The notes under the pieces: generated by a model
The model's database searches: none
The model's input: only the letters and a program-made list of their open reading frames with translations
Told to the model about the DNA's origin: nothing
Made by a program: the position numbers and the translations under genes
DNA from: Flavobacterium sp.
Lineage (GTDB): Bacteria; Bacteroidota; Bacteroidia; Flavobacteriales; Flavobacteriaceae
Length of the DNA stretch: 12,853 nucleotides
Direction of reading: 5' to 3'
Assembly (NCBI GenBank): GCA_004296145.1
Contig: SEBM01000048.1
Coordinates: 1-12,853, forward strand
Shown: positions 1 through 6,195 of the stretch, one piece after another
Layout: the number at the start of each line of letters is the position of its first letter
Numbering within the stretch: position 1 is the first letter of the stretch

Positions 1-65
1 TTATTAGAAATATGATAATTATTACTTTTTAATTATGTTCTTATTTATAAAATTGATTTTAATAA

Positions 66-428
66 TCATTTTACGTTATCTAATTCTGTTTTCATTTTTT
101 CTTCCCATCTTTTGCCATTTCTTTTTTCAAGATAAACATCTGTTATTTTTCGATATTCATTTGATGCTTCATCTAATTCTTTAAGACCAACTACACAGCC
201 GAGATTCTTTATGTATAAACCGTATTTCTTATAGATATCTTTTTTTTGATTATTTCTGTACATCTCTATTGAATCTCGTGGCGGAAGCGGCAAACCAAAA
301 CCAAATTTTTTTATACTATCTGCCTTAATATCGTGTAATGCCATATTTCTATATTCAATCAAAAGAGGCTTCTCTTCGGATTTGCAACTCAAAAAAATGA
401 CTAAAATCAGAAAAACAACTTTTTTCAT
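66..428 (-). CDS. Small lipoprotein of unknown function
   Basis: This encodes a 120-residue protein that I do not recognise. The N-terminus is a short basic, hydrophobic signal (MKK followed by about ten hydrophobic residues) ending in FLSC, so Cys15 is the likely lipidated residue and residues 1-14 would be removed by signal peptidase II. The next residues, KSEEK, are typical of Bacteroidetes lipoproteins. The mature part is about 105 residues, charged, mostly helical in appearance and without further Cys or recognisable catalytic motifs. The start codon lies only 3 bp after the stop of the upstream AraC-type regulator gene, so the two are probably co-transcribed and perhaps translationally coupled. 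The signal and lipobox are seen directly; envelope location is an inference from them. No function can be assigned. Confidence 0.75.
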   Translation of the reverse strand: MKKVVFLILVIFLSCKSEEKPLLIEYRNMALHDIKADSIKKFGFGLPLPPRDSIEMYRNNQKKDIYKKYGLYIKNLGCVVGLKELDEASNEYRKITDVYLEKRNGKRWEEKMKTELDNVK

Positions 429-431
429 TAA

Positions 432-1307
432 CTATACATTCGCATTAATCGACATCAAATACTTTTTGGGAGTTGTGGCAAACTTTTTCTTGAACGCCGC
501 TATAAAGTGACTTCCGGTGCTGTAGCCAATTTTCAATCCTACTTCGTTTACATTATAAGAACCGCTGTCTAATAATTTTCTGGCGAAATCCATTTTATAA
601 TCAAACAGAAACCCATAAACGGTGTCGCCGTAAATTTGTTTGAAACCCATTTTTAGTTTTTTCAGATTCAAACCAATTTCATCTGCCAGTTCTTGCAATC
701 CGGGCGGTTCAGCCATATTGGCGATGATAATTTCTTTGGCTTTTCTGATCTTTAAAACATTGTCTTCATCAATTAAAAACGGACATTGTTCTGCATTTGG
801 ATCTTCAGTTCTGTTGAAATACAAACTCAGTAATTCATATCCTTTTCCTTTATAATAAAGGTTTTTTATGGATGGATGAAGATTATAATGAAACAACTGA
901 CTCAGCACAATCGCCATTGACGGACTGATATTTCCTTCGTTATAATATTTCTTGTCCTTATTATCAGCACTTAAAAAAGTAATATAATCGGCTTCTGCAG
1001 AAAACAACGCATGAAATTTCTTGATCGAAACAATTACAGAAATAGCCCAGGAGTTTGGAGCGAGTTCTAAATTAAGCGGTAATTCTTTCTGCGGATTGTA
1101 TAAAAGCAGTGATTTTTCTTCTTTCAATTCTAAAGCATAACTTCCTTGATTGAATAAAAATTTAGCATTACCTTTTATTCCGAAGTGAAACTGTATCAGA
1201 CCAGTACCTACAATTTCGTGCTGTGCAGAAAAAGGCTCGAGACCGTCGTTTTGAAAACGGATCAGCGTAAAGTCGTCTTCAATTTTTATAATTTCCTGAG
1301 AACCCAT
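432..1307 (-). CDS. AraC-family (PchR-like) transcriptional regulator
   Basis: This encodes a 291-residue regulator. The C-terminal third holds the two helix-turn-helix units of the AraC/XylS family: the first at about residues 204-226 (LQELADEIGLN, then a GFKQIYG turn) and the second at about 252-276 (VNEVGLKIGYSTGSHFIAAF), followed by the characteristic FATTPKKYL ending. The form GLNLKKLKMGFKQIYG resembles the PchR/YbtA branch, whose known members sense siderophores or iron state. The N-terminal about 180 residues would be the sensor part and show no clear known pocket. The gene is divergent from hemA and shares a palindrome-rich 227-bp control region with it, so control of heme synthesis is a reasonable inference. 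The lipoprotein gene follows 3 bp downstream. The family call is strong; the effector and targets are unknown. Confidence 0.88.
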   Translation of the reverse strand: MGSQEIIKIEDDFTLIRFQNDGLEPFSAQHEIVGTGLIQFHFGIKGNAKFLFNQGSYALELKEEKSLLLYNPQKELPLNLELAPNSWAISVIVSIKKFHALFSAEADYITFLSADNKDKKYYNEGNISPSMAIVLSQLFHYNLHPSIKNLYYKGKGYELLSLYFNRTEDPNAEQCPFLIDEDNVLKIRKAKEIIIANMAEPPGLQELADEIGLNLKKLKMGFKQIYGDTVYGFLFDYKMDFARKLLDSGSYNVNEVGLKIGYSTGSHFIAAFKKKFATTPKKYLMSINANV

Positions 1308-1353
1308 AGCGATATTTTTTTAAAACTAAAATCGAATCAAAACCAAAATGTTA

Positions 1354-1370
1354 TTTAGAATCACTCTAAA
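1354..1370. promoter_or_regulatory. Fur-like palindrome in the regulator/hemA divergent region
   Basis: TTTAGAATCACTCTAAA is an odd-centred palindrome (centre 1362) with one mismatch in the eight base pairs of each arm. The symmetry continues outward to 1351-1373, giving 9 of 11 pairs. The 1-bp centre and AT-rich arms have the geometry of Fur boxes, but an AraC-type site or another dimeric repressor is equally possible. It lies 47 bp upstream of the regulator's start codon and about 165 bp upstream of the hemA start, so it is closer to the regulator. Symmetry is observed; the binding protein is an inference. Confidence 0.45.
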
Positions 1371-1377
1371 CAAACCC

Positions 1378-1404
1378 TTTGTAACCAATTGATTTTGCTA
1401 CAAA
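1378..1404. promoter_or_regulatory. Inverted repeat TTTGTA-N15-TACAAA
   Basis: Perfect 6-bp arms at 1378-1383 and 1399-1404 flank a 15-bp spacer in the region between the divergent regulator and hemA genes. The spacing would put the arms about two helical turns apart, compatible with a dimeric regulator. In AT-rich DNA arms of this length can arise by chance, so this is a weak candidate operator. Confidence 0.25.
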
Positions 1405-1408
1405 AATA
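1401..1408 (-). promoter_or_regulatory. Candidate -7 element for the AraC-type regulator
   Basis: Read on the minus strand this is TATTTTTG, which matches the Bacteroidetes -7 consensus TAnnTTTG. Transcription would begin near 1394 and give a leader of roughly 85 nt that contains the palindrome at 1354-1370. I see no convincing -33 TTTG at the usual distance, so the call is tentative. Confidence 0.3.
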
Positions 1409-1427
1409 CTTCTTTTTACTCAAAAAC

Positions 1428-1439
1428 ACCTATTTAGGT
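1428..1439. promoter_or_regulatory. Palindrome ACCTATTTAGGT
   Basis: Five-base arms ACCTA and TAGGT separated by TT form a short dyad about 65 bp upstream of the candidate hemA -7 element. It could be an operator for hemA control. It differs in sequence from the palindrome at 1354-1370, so two different proteins might bind here, or it may be fortuitous. Confidence 0.25.
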
Positions 1440-1502
1440 TTAAAAAAACATCCAGCGACATAAATAGTACTTTGAGCGTTACTTTTATCAAAGGTATAGT
1501 AA

Positions 1503-1510
1503 TAATTTTG
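1503..1510 (+). promoter_or_regulatory. hemA: Candidate -7 element of the hemA promoter
   Basis: TAATTTTG matches the Bacteroidetes TAnnTTTG -7 consensus exactly. It would start transcription near 1516 and leave a leader of about 20 nt before the ATG at 1535. A clear -33 TTTG at the expected distance is missing. If this promoter is real, the upstream in-frame TTG at 1472 lies outside the transcript, which supports the ATG at 1535 as the hemA start. Confidence 0.35.
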
Positions 1511-1534
1511 TTGCACTTTTTAGAAAGTAGATTT

Positions 1535-2785
1535 ATGGAAAACAATAACGTACCGAAACATCTTTATTTTTACTCAGTTGGTCTGAGTTATAAAAAAGCG
1601 GATGCTGAGGTAAGAGGTCAATTTAGTTTGGACGCTGTAGCGAAAACACGTTTACTGGAACAAGCTAAAAATGAAGGAATAGAAAGTTTACTCGTCACTT
1701 CAACCTGCAACAGAACCGAGATTTATGGTTTTGCAGAACACCCTTTTCAATTAATAAAACTTATTTGTGATAACAGCAACGGTTCTGTTGATGCTTTTCA
1801 GAAAGTGGGTTTTGTCTATAAAAATCAGGAAGCTATCAATCATTTGTTTCGTGTAGGAACAGGATTGGACAGTCAGATTCTTGGTGATTTTGAAATTATC
1901 TCTCAAATTAAGACTAGTTTTATTCATTCAAAATCAATGGGTTTAGCTAATACTTTTACCGAAAGATTGGTAAATGCTGTTATTCAGGCGAGCAAAAGAA
2001 TTAAAAATGAAACTGAAATCAGTTCGGGAGCAACTTCGGTTTCTTTTGCATCAGTACAATACATCCTTAAAAATGTTGAGGATATCAGCAATAAAAATAT
2101 CTTGTTGTTCGGAACCGGAAAAATCGGAAGAAATACTTGCGAAAATCTGGTAAAACATACTAAAAACGAACACATCACTTTAATCAACAGAACGAAAGAC
2201 AAAGCTGAGAAACTGGCTGGAAAATTAAATCTGATTGTTAAAGATTACTCTGAATTACATTTAGAACTTCAAAAAGCAGATGTCGTTGTTGTTGCAACAG
2301 GCGCACAAAACCCAACGGTTGACAAAGCAATTCTGAATCTTAAAAAACCAATGTTGATTTTAGATTTATCGATTCCGAAAAACGTTCATGAAAATGTTGA
2401 GGAATTAGAAGGCGTAACTTTAATCCACATGGATTATTTGTCTCAACTGACAGATGAAACTCTGGAAAACAGAAAATTACACATTCCGGCTGCCGAAGCG
2501 ATTATCGAAGAAATTAAAGATGAATTTGTAGTTTGGATGAAAGGACGCAAATTTGCTCCAACCATAAATGCTCTAAAAGAAAAACTGAATGCGATTAAAA
2601 CTTCAGAATTAGACTTTCAAAGCAAAAAAATCAGAGATTTTAATGAGGAACAAGCAGAAATCATCAGCAATAGAATCATTCAGAAAATCACTACTCACTT
2701 CGCGAATCATTTAAAAGACGACGACACGATGGTTGACGAAAGCATCGAATGGATCGAAAAAGTCTTCAAAATAAAAGCATCTTAG
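1535..2785 (+). CDS. hemA: Glutamyl-tRNA reductase
   Basis: HemA uses NADPH to reduce glutamyl-tRNA to glutamate-1-semialdehyde, the first committed and usually rate-controlling step of C5-pathway tetrapyrrole synthesis in the cytoplasm. The 416-residue product has the usual family length. Visible motifs are the catalytic-cysteine segment STCNRTEIYG (Cys58), the substrate-binding stretch LDSQILGDFEIISQIK, a Rossmann NADPH loop GTGKIG at residues 193-198, and a helical C-terminal dimerisation region. An in-frame TTG at 1472 would add 21 hydrophobic residues unlike any HemA N-terminus, so I chose the ATG at 1535, where MENNNVPKHLYFYSVGLSY begins in the normal way. It heads the rightward hem gene set and is divergent from a PchR-like regulator gene. 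The call is secure. Confidence 0.97.
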   Translation: MENNNVPKHLYFYSVGLSYKKADAEVRGQFSLDAVAKTRLLEQAKNEGIESLLVTSTCNRTEIYGFAEHPFQLIKLICDNSNGSVDAFQKVGFVYKNQEAINHLFRVGTGLDSQILGDFEIISQIKTSFIHSKSMGLANTFTERLVNAVIQASKRIKNETEISSGATSVSFASVQYILKNVEDISNKNILLFGTGKIGRNTCENLVKHTKNEHITLINRTKDKAEKLAGKLNLIVKDYSELHLELQKADVVVVATGAQNPTVDKAILNLKKPMLILDLSIPKNVHENVEELEGVTLIHMDYLSQLTDETLENRKLHIPAAEAIIEEIKDEFVVWMKGRKFAPTINALKEKLNAIKTSELDFQSKKIRDFNEEQAEIISNRIIQKITTHFANHLKDDDTMVDESIEWIEKVFKIKAS

Positions 2786-2910
2786 TTTTAACCATTAAGA
2801 TATTAAGAGAATTAAGTCAAGCTTTGTCAAGAGAATTAAGCTAAACGCTCTGAAACTTAATGATCTCAGCTTTAACACAAAGCTTAATGTCTCTTAATCT
2901 CTTAATGGTA
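2786..2910 (+). repeat. Left ~125-bp quasi-palindromic repeat (R1)
   Basis: R1 aligns with the reverse complement of 3389-3515 at about 86% identity by eye, with one small 2-base gap region. It is also nearly palindromic within itself: the left end (ACCATTAAGATATTAAGAGA) pairs with the right end (CTCTTAATCTCTTAATGGT). ATTAAG occurs at 2794, 2802 and 2811, and CTTAAT at 2883, 2893 and 2901, a spacing of 8-10 bp. As RNA it could fold into a long hairpin between hemA and the next gene. There is no T-tract typical of a terminator. Confidence 0.8.
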
Positions 2911-2921
2911 GAAAAAAAATT

Positions 2922-2956
2922 AGCACAAAGCTTAATGAACTTAATACCTTAATGGT
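2922..2956 (+). repeat. Partial duplicate of the right end of R1
   Basis: This repeats the terminal part of R1 (2874-2909): a CACAAAGCTTAATG block followed by CTTAAT-type units and AATGGTA. It adds a third, truncated repeat end directly before the start codon of the GxxExxY gene, with 8 bp between the final GGT and the ATG. It looks like a tandem duplication of the repeat end. Confidence 0.7.
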
Positions 2957-2964
2957 AAAAAAAA

Positions 2965-3369
2965 ATGACAAAAAAAGAGGTTACGCAGTTGGCTTATGAA
3001 ATTACGGGTTTTGCTATTAAAGTGCATAAAGCTTTAGGACCTGGACTTTTAGAAAGCATTTACGAAAAGTGCCTCAAATATGAATTAGAACAAAACGGAT
3101 ATGATGTTAAACAACAATTATCTGTCAAAATAGAATATTACGCTCTTGAATTTGAATCGGATTTGAGAATCGATTTACTGGTTAATGATTGTATAGTCGT
3201 TGAATTAAAAGCAATAGAAAATTTACTGCCAATTCACGAAGCTCAATTATTAACGTACATGAAATTATTACAAAGACCTCAAGGTTTATTAATTAATTTC
3301 AATACAACAAACATAACAAAGTCAATGAAACCACTTGTAAATGAATATTTCGCAAGATTAATTGATTAA
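2965..3369 (+). CDS. GxxExxY protein (PDDEXK_3-like nuclease fold)
   Basis: This encodes a 134-residue protein of the GxxExxY family, a widespread group of unknown function that families databases place with the PD-(D/E)XK nuclease fold. The name motif is G27-L-L-E30-S-I-Y33. A PD-(D/E)XK-like core follows: Asp70 in RIDLLV, Glu80-Leu-Lys82 in VVELKA, and Gln94 with Tyr98 in a downstream QLLTYMKL helix. All expected catalytic-type residues are present, so the protein looks intact. The gene sits between hemA and hemC, where it has no obvious metabolic role, and is enclosed by inverted repeats. A nucleic-acid-cleaving role linked to those repeats is a hypothesis. The start at 2965 lies 8 bp after a repeat end; no better start is visible. 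Confidence 0.88.
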   Translation: MTKKEVTQLAYEITGFAIKVHKALGPGLLESIYEKCLKYELEQNGYDVKQQLSVKIEYYALEFESDLRIDLLVNDCIVVELKAIENLLPIHEAQLLTYMKLLQRPQGLLINFNTTNITKSMKPLVNEYFARLID

Positions 3370-3388
3370 ACATAAAATTAAAGAATTG

Positions 3389-3515
3389 AACCATTAAGAA
3401 ATTAAGAAACATTAAGCTTTGCGCTGAACCTAAGATGATTAAGTTTCAGGGCGTTGTAAGCTTAATTTTCTTGACAAAGATTGGCTTAATTTCCTTAATA
3501 TCTTAATGGTTAAAA
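3389..3515 (-). repeat. Right ~125-bp quasi-palindromic repeat (R2), inverted relative to R1
   Basis: R2 begins AACCATTAAGAAATTAAG and ends CTTAATATCTTAATGGTT, then AAAA. Its reverse complement aligns along its whole length with R1. Shared blocks include CTTTGTCAAGA, CTGAAACTTAAT and GCAAAGCTTAATG in the R1 sense. Spacing of TTAAG/CTTAA units is again 8-10 bp. The repeat ends only a few bases before the hemC start codon, so the transcript upstream of hemC could fold into a strong hairpin that ends next to the ribosome-binding region. Confidence 0.8.
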
Positions 3516-3521
3516 AAGAAA

Positions 3522-4445
3522 ATGGCTGAAAAAACAATCAGAATAGGAACGCGTGATAGCGAATTGGCTCTTTGGCAGGCTCATACTGTTGAAAAACAAC
3601 TAAACGATTTGGGTTATAAAACTTCGATTATTGCTGTAAAATCTCAGGGAGATATAATTCTGGATAAACCACTTTACGAATTGGGCATTACCGGAATTTT
3701 TACCAAAACGCTTGACATCGCTATGATAAATGGTGATGTTGATATTGCTGTGCATTCTATGAAAGATGTTCCGACGGCTTTACCAAAAGGAATTGTTCAG
3801 GGAGCCGTTTTAGAAAGAGCGAATGTTTTGGATATTTTAGTTCATAAAGGAAATCCTGATTTTGCTAACCCAAGCACAATTGCAACCGGAAGTCTGCGTC
3901 GCCAGGCGCAATGGTTTAACAAATATCCAAATCATACTGTTGTTGATTTACGTGGAAACGTAAATACACGCATGCAAAAATTGCAGGACAATAATTGGGA
4001 CGGAGCTGTTTTTGCGGCTGCAGGTTTGGAACGCATTAACCTAAAACCGGAAAATGTTATTGATCTGGATTGGATGATTCCCGCGCCGGCACAAGGAGCA
4101 ATGCTTGTTGTGGCAATGGAAAATGACAATTATACTTTGGATGCTTTATCGCAACTGAATCATATTGAAACTGAAATCTGTACTTATATTGAACGCCAGT
4201 TTTTAAGAACTTTGGAAGGTGGTTGTACCGCACCAATCGGAGCTTTGGTAAATTATAATGAAGATGAAGACACACTTGATTTTCAAGGTGTTTTACTTTC
4301 TGTTGATGGAAAACAAAAACTGGAAATCAATAAAAAGGTTGATATTTCTGAATGGAAGAAATTAGGTTTTCATGCCGCTCAGGAAATTTTGAATAATGGC
4401 GGAACTGAGTTGATGCAGTCTATTAAAGAATCTTTGAAGAAATAA
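3522..4445 (+). CDS. hemC: Hydroxymethylbilane synthase (porphobilinogen deaminase)
   Basis: HemC polymerises four porphobilinogen molecules into the linear tetrapyrrole hydroxymethylbilane, the substrate for HemD. The 307-residue product has normal length. Diagnostic features are the N-terminal IRIGTRDSELALWQA, the substrate-binding stretch VHSMKDVPT, the GSLRRQAQW and DLRGNVNTR motifs that contact cofactor and substrate, and the cofactor-attachment segment ERQFLRTLEGGCTAPIGA. In this last motif Cys235 should carry the dipyrromethane cofactor. The start at 3522 gives the standard N-terminus. The stop codon overlaps the hemD start by one base (TAATG), so HemC and HemD are probably translationally coupled. 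The call is secure. Confidence 0.98.
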   Translation: MAEKTIRIGTRDSELALWQAHTVEKQLNDLGYKTSIIAVKSQGDIILDKPLYELGITGIFTKTLDIAMINGDVDIAVHSMKDVPTALPKGIVQGAVLERANVLDILVHKGNPDFANPSTIATGSLRRQAQWFNKYPNHTVVDLRGNVNTRMQKLQDNNWDGAVFAAAGLERINLKPENVIDLDWMIPAPAQGAMLVVAMENDNYTLDALSQLNHIETEICTYIERQFLRTLEGGCTAPIGALVNYNEDEDTLDFQGVLLSVDGKQKLEINKKVDISEWKKLGFHAAQEILNNGGTELMQSIKESLKK

Positions 4446-5110
4446 TGGCAAATCAAGTTCAAATAGTATCTACTAAAATATTATCTCCTCTTCATAAACA
4501 AGAGTTGATGAAATATGGCATTGAATTAATCGAAGCCGATTTCATTAAAACCGAAAACAAACCTTTCGAATTAAAAGACATTAACGAAAGTCTGATTTTT
4601 ACCAGTCAAAATGCAGTTCAAAGTGTTTTAAAAGATCCAAATGTTGAAAAACTAAAAAGCAAAAATGTATACTGCGTTGGCTTAAAAACAAAAGCACTTT
4701 TAGCTGATAACGGATTTAATGTTGTGGCATACACGGGTTATGCTTCGGATTTGGCTGAAATTATCACTTTAATTTATTCAAATGAAAGTTATACTTTTTT
4801 CAGCGGAAATTTAAGAAGAGACACTTTGCCCGAAGCTTTGAAAGAAGCCGGAATTAAATTCAATGAAATTCAGGTTTACGAAACTACTTTACAGCCTCAA
4901 AAAATAAAAGCAAATGCAGAAGCGCTTTTATTTTTTAGTCCGTCCGGAGTAAAAAGCTACCTGAAAGACAATACGATACATAAACAAATCTGTTTCTGCA
5001 TTGGTGAAACAACAGCAGAAGCTTTATCAAAAATCACTAAAAACATCATTATTGCAGACCAACCAACAATTGAAGATGTGATCGAAGATGTAATTCAAGA
5101 ATATAAATAA
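4445..5110 (+). CDS. hemD: Uroporphyrinogen-III synthase
   Basis: HemD closes hydroxymethylbilane into uroporphyrinogen III while inverting ring D. The family is poorly conserved, so the call rests on length (221 residues), position directly after hemC with a one-base TAATG overlap, and several family-like segments: FTSQNAVQSV, the VYCVGLKTKALLADNGF turn, FFSGNLRRDTLPEAL, the VYETTLQP strand, FFSPSGVKSYL and CFCIGETTAEAL. These alternate between the two halves of the bilobed HemD fold. The protein appears complete, with a C-terminal acidic helix (IEDVIEDVIQEYK). No signal peptide or membrane segment is present, as expected for a cytoplasmic enzyme. Confidence 0.93.
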   Translation: MANQVQIVSTKILSPLHKQELMKYGIELIEADFIKTENKPFELKDINESLIFTSQNAVQSVLKDPNVEKLKSKNVYCVGLKTKALLADNGFNVVAYTGYASDLAEIITLIYSNESYTFFSGNLRRDTLPEALKEAGIKFNEIQVYETTLQPQKIKANAEALLFFSPSGVKSYLKDNTIHKQICFCIGETTAEALSKITKNIIIADQPTIEDVIEDVIQEYK

Positions 5111-5113
5111 AAA

Positions 5114-5145
5114 CTCTGTCGCTTTGTCCCTTTGAGACTTTGCGC
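5114..5145 (+). repeat. Four 8-bp tandem units (CTTTGnnn) before hemE
   Basis: Units CTCTGTCG, CTTTGTCC, CTTTGAGA and CTTTGCGC follow each other in exact 8-bp register, beginning 3 bp after the hemD stop and ending 15 bp before the hemE ATG. The CTTTG core is conserved in three units and varies by one base in the first. The array fills nearly the entire hemD-hemE gap. I see no hairpin strong enough for a terminator, so readthrough into hemE is likely. Confidence 0.7.
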
Positions 5146-5160
5146 CTAAAAATAAAAACC

Positions 5161-6186
5161 ATGTTAAAAAACGACCTATTTTTAAAAGCATTAAAAGGAG
5201 AAACAGTTCAGCGTCCACCAGTATGGATGATGCGTCAGGCTGGAAGATATTTACCAGAATTTAGAGAACTGCGTGACAAATATGATTTTTTTACGCGTTG
5301 CGAAACTCCTGAATTAGCTGCTGAAATTACCGTACAGCCAATCCGCAGAATTGCTCCGGATGCTGCGATTTTATTCTCAGATATTCTGGTTGTTCCTCGT
5401 GCAATGGGAATTCATGTAGAATTAAAAGACAATTTAGGTCCGATAATTCCAAATCCGATTCGTTCTCTGGCTGATGTTCACCGCGTTTATGTTCCAGATG
5501 TAAATGAAACTTTAGGTTACGTTTTTGATGCTGTAAAATTAACAAAGGAAATGTTGAACGACGAAGTGCCATTAATTGGTTTCGCTGGTTCACCTTGGAC
5601 AATTTTCTGTTATGCTGTTGAAGGAAAAGGCTCTAAGAGTTTTGATACTGCAAAAGGTTTCTGTTTTTCAAACCCGGCTGCAGCACATACTTTATTACAA
5701 AAAATCACTGATACTACTATTTTATATTTAAAAGAAAAAGTAAAAGCAGGTGTTAATGCCGTTCAGATTTTTGATTCCTGGGGAGGAATGCTTTCTCCGG
5801 TTGATTATCAGGAATTTTCATGGAAATACATCAATCAGATTGTTGATGCTTTAGCGGATATTACTCCGGTTATTGTTTTCGGAAAAGGATGTTGGTTTGC
5901 TCTTGGCGACATGGGCAAAAGCCGTGCTTCTGCCTTAGGAGTTGACTGGACTTGTTCTGCAAGAAACGCACGTTACCTTTCTGGCGGAAATATTACTTTA
6001 CAAGGAAATTTCGATCCTTCAAGATTGCTTTCTCCAATTCCGACTATCAAGAAAATGGTTCACGAAATGATCGACGAATTCGGAAAAGATAAATATATCG
6101 TGAATTTAGGCCACGGAATTTTACCAAATATCCCTGTAGATCACGCAAAAGCGTTTATTGACGCTGTTAAGGAATACGGACAATAA
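5161..6186 (+). CDS. hemE: Uroporphyrinogen decarboxylase
   Basis: HemE removes the four acetate carboxyl groups of uroporphyrinogen III to give coproporphyrinogen III, without a cofactor. The 341-residue product shows the N-terminal family signature RPPVWMMRQAGRYLPEFR, with the substrate-binding arginines Arg25 and Arg29, then the LFSDILVVPRAMG segment with Asp74 that holds the pyrrole nitrogens in characterised enzymes, the second signature GFAGSPWTIFCYAVEG, and a C-terminal NLGHGILPNIP segment with the conserved histidine. An in-frame TTG at 5140 would add seven residues encoded by the octamer repeat, so I chose the ATG at 5161, which follows an A-rich leader. The gene stands 50 bp after hemD in the same orientation and is very likely co-transcribed with it. 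Confidence 0.98.
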   Translation: MLKNDLFLKALKGETVQRPPVWMMRQAGRYLPEFRELRDKYDFFTRCETPELAAEITVQPIRRIAPDAAILFSDILVVPRAMGIHVELKDNLGPIIPNPIRSLADVHRVYVPDVNETLGYVFDAVKLTKEMLNDEVPLIGFAGSPWTIFCYAVEGKGSKSFDTAKGFCFSNPAAAHTLLQKITDTTILYLKEKVKAGVNAVQIFDSWGGMLSPVDYQEFSWKYINQIVDALADITPVIVFGKGCWFALGDMGKSRASALGVDWTCSARNARYLSGGNITLQGNFDPSRLLSPIPTIKKMVHEMIDEFGKDKYIVNLGHGILPNIPVDHAKAFIDAVKEYGQ

Positions 6187-6195
6187 TAGTATACA

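Larger units (their letters stand above)
2786..3515. mobile_element. Putative 730-bp element: GxxExxY gene between inverted palindromic repeats
   Basis: The unit begins at the base after the hemA stop codon and ends 6 bp before the hemC ATG. Its outermost 22 bases (2786-2807 and 3494-3515) are perfect inverted repeats, starting TTTTAACCATTAAG on the left and ending CTTAATGGTTAAAA on the right. These are the ends of two longer repeats (2786-2910 and 3389-3515) that flank the single gene at 2965-3369. I see no target-site duplication and no transposase, so movement could depend on a protein acting in trans, or the unit may have formed by repeat exchange rather than transposition. The structure is observed; mobility is an inference. 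Confidence 0.45.

Noticed and set aside
1..65. AT-rich left edge of the window
   Set aside because: No hairpin, gene end or promoter that I could support in this stretch.
640..855. Plus-strand open frame within the regulator gene
   Set aside because: It is antisense to the AraC helix-turn-helix region and shows no recognisable protein features.
1472..1534. In-frame TTG-started N-terminal extension of HemA (21 hydrophobic residues)
   Set aside because: It does not fit known HemA N-termini, uses a rare start and lies upstream of or across the candidate promoter at 1503-1510.
2786..2910. Possible CRISPR array or intrinsic terminator after hemA
   Set aside because: The TTAAG units are spaced only 8-10 bp without spacers, and the palindrome has no GC-rich stem plus T-tract.
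2952..2999. Short ORF starting at the ATG in the repeat end (AATGGT) and overlapping the GxxExxY start; a similar 8-codon ORF at 3506-3529 overlaps hemC
   Set aside because: Both begin ATG-GT-AAA but are out of frame, very short and explained by the repeat sequence and the A-rich leader; there is no independent sign of translation.
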